Source: Psychroflexus longus (GTDB lineage: Bacteria > Bacteroidota > Bacteroidia > Flavobacteriales > Flavobacteriaceae). Taken from it: a DNA stretch of 64,000 nucleotides. Position numbers and translations under genes: made by a program. The notes under the pieces were generated by a model. It did not search any database. It was not told the DNA's origin and saw only the letters and a program-made list of their open reading frames with translations. The stretch covers positions 62,001-126,000 of the forward strand of contig NZ_JAIQZE010000009.1 in assembly GCF_020164595.1 (NCBI RefSeq). The letters run 5' to 3'. This document shows positions 25,492 to 33,121 of this stretch, piece after piece. Positions within the stretch are counted from its first letter, which is position 1; every line of letters starts with the position of its first letter.

Positions 25492-26802
25492 TTATTTTTC
25501 AAATTTCTCTAGCGTCTTAGTGATGATATTTACACAATCCATCAACTGCTCTTCGGTAATGACCAAAGGCGGTGCAAATCGAATAATGTTTCCATGAGTT
25601 GGTTTTGCTAGCAGACCGTTTTCCTTCAAGGCGACACAAATGTCCCAGGCAGTTGAACTGTCTTCGCTGTCGTTGATGACGATGGCGTTAAGCAATCCTC
25701 GACCTCTTACGAGTTTCACGATGTTGTGATTTTCGATGAATTTATTCAATTCACTTCTGAATAGATCTCCAAGACGTCTGGCGTTTTGAGCAAGCTTTTC
25801 GTCTTTGATGACTTCCAAAGCTTCCATCGCTACAGCGGCAGCTACTGGATTTCCTCCAAAAGTAGAACCATGTTGTCCTGGCTGTATCACATTCATGATG
25901 TGGTCATCAGCTAAAACTGCAGATACTGGATATGCTCCTCCAGAAAGCGCTTTACCAAGAATCAATACATCTGGTCGAGAATAGGTTTCTTGACGTTCAC
26001 AATGTCCCTGACAATCACATTTTCCACATACAGCCAGTAGAGCTCCTGTTCTGGCTATACCCGTTTGGATTTCATCGGCCATAAATAAAACATTATGCTC
26101 GTTACATAAGGATTTTACTTTAGGAATAAAATCATCTGCTGGGGTGAATACACCAGCTTCACCTTGAATTGGCTCAATAAGTGCTCCTGCAATGTTTTTA
26201 TTTTCCTTTAAAACTTTTTCTAAAGCTTCAGCATCGTTATAAGGTACTTTGATAAATCCTGGGGTGTATGGTCCAAAATTCTTTCTCGCTCCTTCATCGT
26301 TACTAAAAGAAATTATAGTTGTGGTTCTTCCGTGGAAGTTGTTTTCAAAAACAATGATTTGAGCTTCTGTTTCAGGAATTCCCTTTTTCTCGTAAGCCCA
26401 TTTTCTACTAATTTTAATTGCAGTTTCAACGGCTTCTGCCCCACTATTCATTGGCAAAAGCTTATCGAATTTGAAATATTCGGTAGCATATTTTTCATAA
26501 ACTCCCAAAACATTATTGTGAAATGCTCTGGAGGTTAGTGATATTTTTTTGGATTGTTCATATAAAGCATCAATAATTCTTGGATGACTATGTCCTTGAT
26601 TTACTGCCGAATAGGCTGAAAGGAAGTCATAGTATTTCTTTTCTTCTACGTCCCATACAAATACACCTTCTCCTCTTGTAAGAACAGCAGGTAGTGGGTG
26701 ATAATTATGAGCCCCATATTGATCTTCTAAATCAATGGCTTGTTGTGATGATTTCACATCTTCTACAGTCATATGATTTTTTACCTCTTCTACTACTTTC
26801 AT
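25492..26802 (-). CDS. rocD: Ornithine aminotransferase
   Basis: A 436-residue class III PLP aminotransferase that converts ornithine and 2-oxoglutarate to glutamate semialdehyde and glutamate, in arginine/proline metabolism. Seen are MNSGAEAVETAIKISRKW near 120, the acidic PLP contact in MADEIQTGIARTG, the Schiff-base lysine K284 in ILGKALSGG, and HGSTFGGNP near 312. Between RTG and the PLP lysine lies a four-cysteine segment C259-x2-C262-x-C264-x3-C268 that textbook ornithine aminotransferases do not have; it lengthens the loop by about ten residues. It has its own promoter and a strong terminator, so it is monocistronic. Confidence 0.92.
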   Translation of the reverse strand: MKVVEEVKNHMTVEDVKSSQQAIDLEDQYGAHNYHPLPAVLTRGEGVFVWDVEEKKYYDFLSAYSAVNQGHSHPRIIDALYEQSKKISLTSRAFHNNVLGVYEKYATEYFKFDKLLPMNSGAEAVETAIKISRKWAYEKKGIPETEAQIIVFENNFHGRTTTIISFSNDEGARKNFGPYTPGFIKVPYNDAEALEKVLKENKNIAGALIEPIQGEAGVFTPADDFIPKVKSLCNEHNVLFMADEIQTGIARTGALLAVCGKCDCQGHCERQETYSRPDVLILGKALSGGAYPVSAVLADDHIMNVIQPGQHGSTFGGNPVAAAVAMEALEVIKDEKLAQNARRLGDLFRSELNKFIENHNIVKLVRGRGLLNAIVINDSEDSSTAWDICVALKENGLLAKPTHGNIIRFAPPLVITEEQLMDCVNIITKTLEKFEK

Positions 26803-26833
26803 AATATATTTTTTCTAATTTCTAAATAATATG

Positions 26834-26841
26834 CAAATTTA
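26834..26841 (-). promoter_or_regulatory. -7 box TAAATTTG for rocD
   Basis: Exact TAnnTTTG on the minus strand, 31 bp upstream of the rocD ATG. A second minus-strand match (TATATTTG) lies near 26975, about 170 bp upstream. Confidence 0.5.
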
Positions 26842-26899
26842 ACAATCTCATTTTCAATTTTTCGTAAAGAAAATCCAAAACTAAAGATTAAAGCTTATT

Positions 26900-26907
26900 T
26901 ATTTTTG
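26900..26907 (+). promoter_or_regulatory. -7 box TATTTTTG for the SLC13 transporter gene
   Basis: Exact TAnnTTTG match, 81 bp before the ATG at 26989; the leader would be about 75 nt. Confidence 0.4.
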
Positions 26908-26988
26908 ATTTAAATAGTAAGCAAAAGATAACATATATCATATTTTAAATACTGTCAATCCTTTAAATTAGCAATTCAAATATAAATT

Positions 26989-28428
26989 ATGTACCAGGAT
27001 TCTAGGCGTTACTCAAAAAAGATCATTGGTAAAATAAATCAGAAAATATCTGAAAAATTCAGATGGCAAAGCCGTTCCCTTCAATTTATATTAAGTTTTC
27101 TCATAGCCTTAGGATTAACTTATTTAATCAAAGGCCCGGGTTTTACTGAAGGTCAAACCTCAGTATTATTTATTTTACTTTTCGCAATTGGATTATGGGT
27201 AACTGAGGCTATTCCGCCATTTGCGGTTGGGATTCTCATTATTGGTTATCTAGTGTTTGCCATGAGTAATTTGGAAACCGAAAATGTAACACAATATTTA
27301 CAAACCTGGTCGGATTCTGTGATATGGCTTTTCCTGGGAGGTTTTTTTATAGCGGAAGCCATGAAAAAAACAGCGCTGGACCAAACTCTACTTAAAATTA
27401 TTGTTGGGGAACTTGGCGAAAAATCGAAGTATATATTACTAGGCCTGATGTTGATTACCGCTTTCTTATCCATGCTTATGAGTAACACGGCAACAACAGC
27501 CATGATGATTGCCAGTATAGCACCCATCACTAATAGCTTGGGTAAAAAAGCACCGCTTACCAAAGCGCTTCTGATAGGAATTCCTACTGCTGCAGCTATT
27601 GGTGGGATGGGGACCATTATTGGTTCTGCACCAAACGCCATTGCTGTTGGTGCTTTGGAAGGAATTGGTATTCGCATTAGTTTTTTAGAATGGATGCTCA
27701 TTGGAATTCCCGTAGCAATCATTCTCATATTTATATTCTGGGGTGCTCTGCTCAAAAAATATCAGATCAAGAGCACAGCATTGGATTTGAGCTTTTTACA
27801 AAAAACCAAACAGGATATCGATGAAAATATTTCCAAAACTCAAATTCGTGTAACTTTAATTATCATCCTTACTAGTTTATTGTTTTGGTTGACCTCTCAG
27901 TGGACTGGTATTCCTGTTTCAGCTGTATCTGGGATACCAATAGTTGGATTTACGATGTTCGGAATTTTAGATGCAGACGATATGCGAAAACTCCCGTGGG
28001 ATACTTTAATGCTTGTTGCTGGTGGACTCGCACTTGGACTAGCAGTACAACAACAAGGTTTAACTGACTATTTTATCAGTTTCATCGATGTTCAAGACTT
28101 TAATTTTTATCTGCTAGCCTTAATGTTTGCTATACTTAGTGTGATTTTTTCCAATATCATGAGTAATACAGCAACCACAACGATTATGGTACCGCTTGCG
28201 ATTTCATTTACACTACTTCTACCAGAAGAATCACCAAAAATAATTCCTCTGGTCATCGCATTGAGTGCTTCATGTGCTTTACTATTACCTGTTTCTACAC
28301 CACCAAATGCAATCGCCTACAGCACAGGCAAAATTGATCAGGCAGACTTCAGGTACGGTGGTATTATCATTGGACTTCTAGGACCTATTCTGGTCAGCTT
28401 ATGGGTTATTCTGGTGTATTTTTTCTAG
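26989..28428 (+). CDS. SLC13/DASS family sodium:anion symporter
   Basis: A 479-residue membrane protein with about 11-12 helices. Both halves carry the family's Ser-Asn-Thr hairpin motif: S165-N166-T167 (SNTATTAMM) and S392-N393-T394 (SNTATTTIM), which bind sodium and the anion. Near the end LLPVSTPPNAIAYSTGKI is the SLC13 signature. Family members import dicarboxylates, citrate or sulfate with sodium; which one is not decidable here. A charged N-terminal stretch of about 30 residues precedes the first helix. It is divergent from rocD and has its own promoter. Confidence 0.9.
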   Translation: MYQDSRRYSKKIIGKINQKISEKFRWQSRSLQFILSFLIALGLTYLIKGPGFTEGQTSVLFILLFAIGLWVTEAIPPFAVGILIIGYLVFAMSNLETENVTQYLQTWSDSVIWLFLGGFFIAEAMKKTALDQTLLKIIVGELGEKSKYILLGLMLITAFLSMLMSNTATTAMMIASIAPITNSLGKKAPLTKALLIGIPTAAAIGGMGTIIGSAPNAIAVGALEGIGIRISFLEWMLIGIPVAIILIFIFWGALLKKYQIKSTALDLSFLQKTKQDIDENISKTQIRVTLIIILTSLLFWLTSQWTGIPVSAVSGIPIVGFTMFGILDADDMRKLPWDTLMLVAGGLALGLAVQQQGLTDYFISFIDVQDFNFYLLALMFAILSVIFSNIMSNTATTTIMVPLAISFTLLLPEESPKIIPLVIALSASCALLLPVSTPPNAIAYSTGKIDQADFRYGGIIIGLLGPILVSLWVILVYFF

Positions 28429-28486
28429 GATCACTTTAAGATCGAAAGAAATCTAACACAACAAAGCTGTATTTAAAACATTACTT

Positions 28487-28494
28487 TATTTTTG
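28487..28494 (+). promoter_or_regulatory. -7 box TATTTTTG abutting the rlmD start codon
   Basis: Exact TAnnTTTG match whose last base is only four bases before the ATG at 28499. Transcription should begin at or very near the start codon, giving a leaderless mRNA. Confidence 0.55.
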
Positions 28495-28498
28495 TCGC

Positions 28499-29914
28499 AT
28501 GGCAAGACGGAAAAACACAAGAAAAACCTTTGAAAATATAAAAGTCCTCGATGCAGGCGGCAAGGGAAAAGGAATTGGAAAAGCTACTGATGGCAGGGTT
28601 TTGATTATAGATCAGGTAGTTCCTGGAGATGTAGTTGATGTTACGACTTATAAAAAACGTAAATCTTACTACCAGGCAAAACCTCTTCGCTTTGTTGAAC
28701 TTTCTCCAAAACGAACAGAACCCGTCTGCCAACACTTTGGAGTTTGTGGTGGCTGTAAGTGGCAAAACATGGCTTACGAGCATCAGCTTTTTTACAAGGA
28801 GAAGGAAGTTTTAGAAAACCTGAAACGTATTGGTAAAGTTGAAATCGCTGAAACTAAGCCGATACTCGGAAGTGAGAAAACCTATTTCTATAGAAATAAG
28901 ATGGAATTTTCCTTCAGTAATAGCAGATGGCTCACAGAATCAGAAATTGCAAGCGGTGAAAATATCCAAAATAAAAACGCACTTGGATTTCATATTCCTG
29001 GAATGTGGGATAAAATTTTAAATATTGAAAAATGTCATTTGCAGGAAGATCCCAGTAACGACATCAGAAATAAAATAAGAGATTTTGCTACAGAGAATAA
29101 TATCGAATTCTTCAACCCCAGAGATCAAATCGGGCTGCTTAGAACGTTAATGATAAGAACCAGCTCCACAGGTGAATACATGATTTTAATTCAGTTTTAT
29201 CAAGATCATAAAGCTAAGCGTGAACTTCTCCTCGATTATATCATTGAAGGGTTTCCTGGTGTTACTTCATTACAATATGTCATCAATGAAAAGGGTAATG
29301 ATACTATTTATGATCAGGAAGTGATCAAGTATTTTGGACAGGACTTCATTTATGAAGAAATGGAAGGCTTAAAGTTTAAGATCAACGCCAAATCCTTTTA
29401 CCAGACCAATTCTCAACAAGCCTATGAGCTTTATAAAATAACAAGAGATTTTGCTGACTTAAGTGGTGACGAGCTTGTCTACGATTTATACACAGGTACA
29501 GGAACTATTGCTCAATTTGTAGCTAAAAAGGCGAAACATGTGGTTGGTATTGAAGCCGTACCAGAGGCCATCGAAGACGCAAAAGCCAATGCAAAATTGA
29601 ATGGTATTGAAAATACGTCTTTCTTTGCTGGTGATATGAAAAAAATTTTTAAATCCGATTTTATTTCAGAACACGGCCAACCAGATGTCATTATTACAGA
29701 TCCTCCAAGAGAGGGAATGCACAAAGAAGTTGTTGAACAAATCCTTAGTGTCAAACCAAAGCGTATTATTTATGTGAGCTGTAACTCAGCGACTCAAGCA
29801 AGAGATTTACAACTCATGGATGCATTCTATAAAGTTGAAAAAAGCCAGGCGGTAGATATGTTTCCACAGACACATCACGTCGAGAATGTGGTTTGTTTAA
29901 GTTTAAGAGAATGA
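28499..29914 (+). CDS. rlmD: 23S rRNA (uracil-5-)-methyltransferase RlmD/RumA
   Basis: A 471-residue SAM-dependent RNA methyltransferase making m5U in 23S rRNA. An N-terminal TRAM domain (about 10-68, GKGKGIGKATDGRVLIIDQVVPGD) is followed by the iron-sulfur ligands C77, C83, C86 and C179. The Rossmann core has the SAM motif VYDLYTGTGTIAQF near 327 and the motif TDPPREG; the nucleophile is C428 in YVSCN. RlmCD-type enzymes of other phyla may modify two sites, so the exact uridine is uncertain. The stop overlaps the DUF6452 start as ATGA, indicating translational coupling. Confidence 0.92.
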   Translation: MARRKNTRKTFENIKVLDAGGKGKGIGKATDGRVLIIDQVVPGDVVDVTTYKKRKSYYQAKPLRFVELSPKRTEPVCQHFGVCGGCKWQNMAYEHQLFYKEKEVLENLKRIGKVEIAETKPILGSEKTYFYRNKMEFSFSNSRWLTESEIASGENIQNKNALGFHIPGMWDKILNIEKCHLQEDPSNDIRNKIRDFATENNIEFFNPRDQIGLLRTLMIRTSSTGEYMILIQFYQDHKAKRELLLDYIIEGFPGVTSLQYVINEKGNDTIYDQEVIKYFGQDFIYEEMEGLKFKINAKSFYQTNSQQAYELYKITRDFADLSGDELVYDLYTGTGTIAQFVAKKAKHVVGIEAVPEAIEDAKANAKLNGIENTSFFAGDMKKIFKSDFISEHGQPDVIITDPPREGMHKEVVEQILSVKPKRIIYVSCNSATQARDLQLMDAFYKVEKSQAVDMFPQTHHVENVVCLSLRE

Positions 29915-30411
29915 AAAACATAATTCTTAAATTTTTATTTCTAACAGCGGTGTTACTTCTTTTGTTTTCCTGTGAAAGGGATGATATTTGTCCTGCAGCT
30001 ACACCTACCACACCAAAACTGGTGATAGAGTTTTTTGATGTCGATAACACAGAGAGTTCAAAAAACATAAGAGATTTAGCAGTTAGAACTTTTGAAAAAG
30101 ATACAGCTTTACTTTTCAATTCAACCTCAACTATTTCCATTCCTTTAAAAACTGATACTATTGAGACTAGCTATGTTTTTAATTTGAATGCATTGGCAGA
30201 ATCAGGAGGACTTAGAGATACGCTCATTTTTTCTTACGCCACAGAGGAACTTTATGTGAGCAGAGCTTGCGGATTTAAAGTGAACTTTTTTGATTTTAGA
30301 GCAAGCCTTGAAGATCAAGAAACAAGTTCAGAAGGCTGGATAAAAGATATCCAAGTCATAGAAAATACAATAGAAAATGAATCTGAAACTCACCTTTTTA
30401 TCTTTTACTAG
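29911..30411 (+). CDS. DUF6452 family lipoprotein
   Basis: A 166-residue lipoprotein; lipobox LLLFSC at about 16-21 followed by ERDDICP. A beta-rich domain fills the rest. Length, the CERDDICP opening and the following gene fit the Bacteroidota DUF6452 family, of unknown function. The ATG at 29911 overlaps the rlmD stop by 4 bp; an in-frame TTG six codons earlier is less likely. Its 3' end overlaps the DUF6048 gene by 35 bp. Confidence 0.75.
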   Translation: MKNIILKFLFLTAVLLLLFSCERDDICPAATPTTPKLVIEFFDVDNTESSKNIRDLAVRTFEKDTALLFNSTSTISIPLKTDTIETSYVFNLNALAESGGLRDTLIFSYATEELYVSRACGFKVNFFDFRASLEDQETSSEGWIKDIQVIENTIENESETHLFIFY

Positions 30412-31123
30412 TTCATTATTCTTACTCTTTTCTAGTTATGTTATAGCGCAAGAGAAGAGTGAAGTGCAGTATGAGCAAGTCAGCGATTCTATTTTTTATA
30501 AAGATAAATACGGACTTACGTTAAGCCTAGACTTAAGTAGAATTGGTCAGAGTTTTTGGGACGAGGATTATCAAGGACTCGAAATTGGCGCTGACTATAG
30601 GTTTTCAGAAAACTTATATATAGCCGGTGAATTGGGTAACGAGCAAGCCACATTTAACAATCAAAACATTCTTAATGAATCTGATGGGAGTTACATAAAA
30701 ATTGGGGTCAATTATAATGTGTACGATAACTGGATTGGGATGCAAAACCTAATTTACGTTGGATTTCGATACGGTTTTGCAGCTTACTCTCAAAATTTGA
30801 AAAACTACAGAATCTACACAACGGACGATTATTTTCCTCCAGACATAAGGGATGATGGTAGGAGTTTTGGAAACCTTACAGCCAGTTGGGTAGAATTTCA
30901 GGCTGGACTAAGGGTGAATATTTTCGATAATTTTTATCTGGGGGCTCACGTGCAACTCAAAAATATGATAACAACTACCGAAATTCCAAATTATGATAAT
31001 CTTTACGTTCCAGGATTCCGAAGAACCTTTGATAACTCAAGTATAGGCGCTGGATGGGGTTACTCCATAAGTTATTTGATTCCTATTTACACCAAAATGA
31101 AAACTCAAGCTGCGAAAAATTAA
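30377..31123 (+). CDS. DUF6048 family outer-membrane protein
   Basis: A 248-residue protein with signal peptide (1-24, cleavage after VIAQ) and repeated amphipathic beta-strands (LTLSLDLSRIG, YIKIGVNYNVY, YVGFRYGFAAYS, WVEFQAGLRVNIF), indicating an outer-membrane beta-barrel. It matches the DUF6048 family, which travels with DUF6452; the pair may form an envelope complex in which the lipoprotein partners the barrel. The function is unknown. The start lies 35 bp inside the preceding gene in another frame, so translation is coupled. Confidence 0.75.
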   Translation: MNLKLTFLSFTSSLFLLFSSYVIAQEKSEVQYEQVSDSIFYKDKYGLTLSLDLSRIGQSFWDEDYQGLEIGADYRFSENLYIAGELGNEQATFNNQNILNESDGSYIKIGVNYNVYDNWIGMQNLIYVGFRYGFAAYSQNLKNYRIYTTDDYFPPDIRDDGRSFGNLTASWVEFQAGLRVNIFDNFYLGAHVQLKNMITTTEIPNYDNLYVPGFRRTFDNSSIGAGWGYSISYLIPIYTKMKTQAAKN

Positions 31124-32278
31124 TTATTGCTTTGCTGCTTTTTTGGAACCCTCATAAATTTGATAATTCAATAATCTGGATTCTAATTTGGCGTTGAATA
31201 ATTTAATCTTACGAGAAGGTCTTAAGCCAACATGTTTTATAGCTTCAAGGTCAGCAACAATAAACCAGGCTGAGCTTCCTGGATAATTTTGCTTCAATGT
31301 ATCTCCAATTTTAGAATAAAATTTAGGGATATCGACGTCCAATCTCACCCCGTATGGAGGATTGAAAACCATGTGCAAATGACGTTCTGATGTTTTAGAA
31401 GTTTCGAAAAAATCTTGGCGCTTTACATCAATAAATTCTGAAAGATTAGCATTATCAATATTTTGAATTGATTTTTCTACTGCCGATGGAGCTTTATCAT
31501 AACCTTTAATTTCAAAATCGAAAGATCTTACTTTTTTTAAGGAAGAGTCTTTGATGATTTCAAACAAGTTTTCATCAAAATCTTCCCAGGTCTGAAAAGC
31601 AAAATGCTCACGATTGATGTTTGGCGGGATATTACATGCTATCATAGCTGCTTCAATAAGAAGTGTTCCACTTCCACACATAGGATCGAGGAAGTCGCAT
31701 TGACCAGACCAGCCGGACTTCAAAAGTAAACCCGCAGCTAAAACTTCATTAATAGGAGCAATATTGGTTGCAGTCTTATAACCTCTTTTAAATAGAGGAT
31801 CTCCAGAGGAATTCAAACTGATTTCACAATTTTCCCTGTCGATGTGAACACTAACCTGGAGGTCTGGTCTATCAGTATCAATATTTGGTCTGGATTCAAA
31901 TTTATCCCGGAATCTATCAACAATAGCATCTTTCGTTCTAAAAACTACATACCTGGAATGTGTGAAGATTTCAGAATTCACAGTAGATTCTACGGCAAAA
32001 GTTCCATTCTTATCGATTAAATTCTCCCAGGCAAAGGCATTTATCTTTTTATAAAAATCTTCTTCGTTATAAATTTTGAAACTAAAAATAGGTTTCAAAA
32101 TGCTTATTGCTGTTCTCAAACTTAAGTTGGCTTTGTACATGAAACCAAGATCTCCAACAAAAGAGACATGTCTTACTCCTTTCTGAATGTCCATAGCTCC
32201 GAGTTGTCTCAATTCTTTTGCAAGGTCATCCTCAAATTCATAAAGACACTTGGCAATCATTTTGAAATTATTTTCCAT
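31124..32278 (-). CDS. THUMP-domain rRNA methyltransferase, RlmL-like
   Basis: A 384-residue protein: an N-terminal ferredoxin-like/THUMP region (about 1-165) and a Rossmann methyltransferase domain with SAM motif DPMCGSGTLLIEAAMIA near 200 and catalytic motif FNPPYGVR near 308. It corresponds to the N-terminal half of E. coli RlmL/RlmKL, which makes N2-methylguanosine in 23S rRNA; the C-terminal RlmK half is absent, as is common outside gammaproteobacteria. It converges directly on the DUF6048 gene (adjacent stops) and is divergent from the ZIP gene with a shared palindromic promoter. Confidence 0.87.
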   Translation of the reverse strand: MENNFKMIAKCLYEFEDDLAKELRQLGAMDIQKGVRHVSFVGDLGFMYKANLSLRTAISILKPIFSFKIYNEEDFYKKINAFAWENLIDKNGTFAVESTVNSEIFTHSRYVVFRTKDAIVDRFRDKFESRPNIDTDRPDLQVSVHIDRENCEISLNSSGDPLFKRGYKTATNIAPINEVLAAGLLLKSGWSGQCDFLDPMCGSGTLLIEAAMIACNIPPNINREHFAFQTWEDFDENLFEIIKDSSLKKVRSFDFEIKGYDKAPSAVEKSIQNIDNANLSEFIDVKRQDFFETSKTSERHLHMVFNPPYGVRLDVDIPKFYSKIGDTLKQNYPGSSAWFIVADLEAIKHVGLRPSRKIKLFNAKLESRLLNYQIYEGSKKAAKQ

Positions 32279-32298
32279 GAAGAAGATATTTTGGAGTG

Positions 32299-32306
32299 CA
32301 AAAATA
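32299..32306 (-). promoter_or_regulatory. -7 box TATTTTTG for the RlmL-like gene
   Basis: Exact TAnnTTTG on the minus strand, 20 bp upstream of the start at 32278. It lies in one arm of the inverted repeat GTGCAAAA...TTTTGCAC. Confidence 0.55.
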
Positions 32307-32309
32307 CAC

Positions 32310-32317
32310 TAATTTTG
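32310..32317 (+). promoter_or_regulatory. -7 box TAATTTTG for the ZIP transporter gene
   Basis: Exact TAnnTTTG on the plus strand, in the other arm of the same inverted repeat, three bases from the minus-strand box. A TTTG at 32290 sits 16 bases upstream. Confidence 0.5.
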
Positions 32318-32375
32318 CACCCTTAAATTTTTGAATCGAAATTTTAAAATAACCAAAAAGAATTATACCTTAAAT

Positions 32376-33041
32376 ATGAACCTACTTTTACCTATTCTCG
32401 CTGTACTTATAGGATTTGGAATCTCATATTTCGTGTATCAAAAATCAATTACGATCAATCTACTTCTTGCCTTTAGTGGATCGTTTTTATTATCGGTTAC
32501 AGTTTTAGAATTTCTTCCAGACATTTACAATTCAGGAGTGGATTCTATTGGTGTTTATATTTTAGGAGGCATACTGCTTCAAATTATGCTGGAATATTTA
32601 TCAGGTGGCGCAGAACACGGTCATTTACACATATCTAAAGAAAAAACGAGCTTTCCATTTGTTCTTTTTATCAGCTTGTGTATCCACGCTTTTTTGGAAG
32701 GAATTCCGATACATGAAAACGACCATTTACTTTATGCAGTAATTATTCATAAAGTACCTATTGCCATCATCATCGCTTCATTTTTATTCAACACCAACTT
32801 ATCAAAGTTTAAAATTATAATCTTCCTTTTGTTTTTTGGCATCATGACTCCTCTGGGGAGTTTTGTTCAGGCTAACACAGCTTTACTTGACGATATTGGT
32901 TTGTATTTAAACGCTATCGTTATTGGTATTTTTCTTCATGTATCTACCACCATTTTATTTGAATCTTCCAAAGACCACAAATTTAATATCTATAAATTTG
33001 GTATTATAGTTTTGGGTATTGTATTGGCCTTGATCTTATAA
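32376..33041 (+). CDS. ZIP family divalent metal transporter
   Basis: A 221-residue membrane protein with about eight helices. The fourth-helix motif CIHAFLEGIPI carries H and E metal ligands; the fifth-helix motif reads HKVPIAI, with the usual glutamate (HxxxE) replaced by a hydrophobic residue. A histidine-rich loop (GGAEHGHLHIS) before helix 4 fits metal binding. It likely imports zinc, iron or manganese. The start is placed at ATG 32376 just before the first helix; a TTG at 32331 would add 15 polar residues. It has its own promoter. Confidence 0.82.
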   Translation: MNLLLPILAVLIGFGISYFVYQKSITINLLLAFSGSFLLSVTVLEFLPDIYNSGVDSIGVYILGGILLQIMLEYLSGGAEHGHLHISKEKTSFPFVLFISLCIHAFLEGIPIHENDHLLYAVIIHKVPIAIIIASFLFNTNLSKFKIIIFLLFFGIMTPLGSFVQANTALLDDIGLYLNAIVIGIFLHVSTTILFESSKDHKFNIYKFGIIVLGIVLALIL

Positions 33042-33121
33042 ATAACACTGTTGTTTTCAGTGCTAAATATGTGGATTATTCTTAATTTAGCGGTTTTAAA
33101 AATATTAGCAAACAAAATGTT

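Noticed and set aside
27246-27755. 169-codon open frame on the minus strand inside the SLC13 gene
   Set aside because: It mirrors the transporter codons (repetitive Ala/Ile/Met/Pro), has no promoter and overlaps a strong gene completely.
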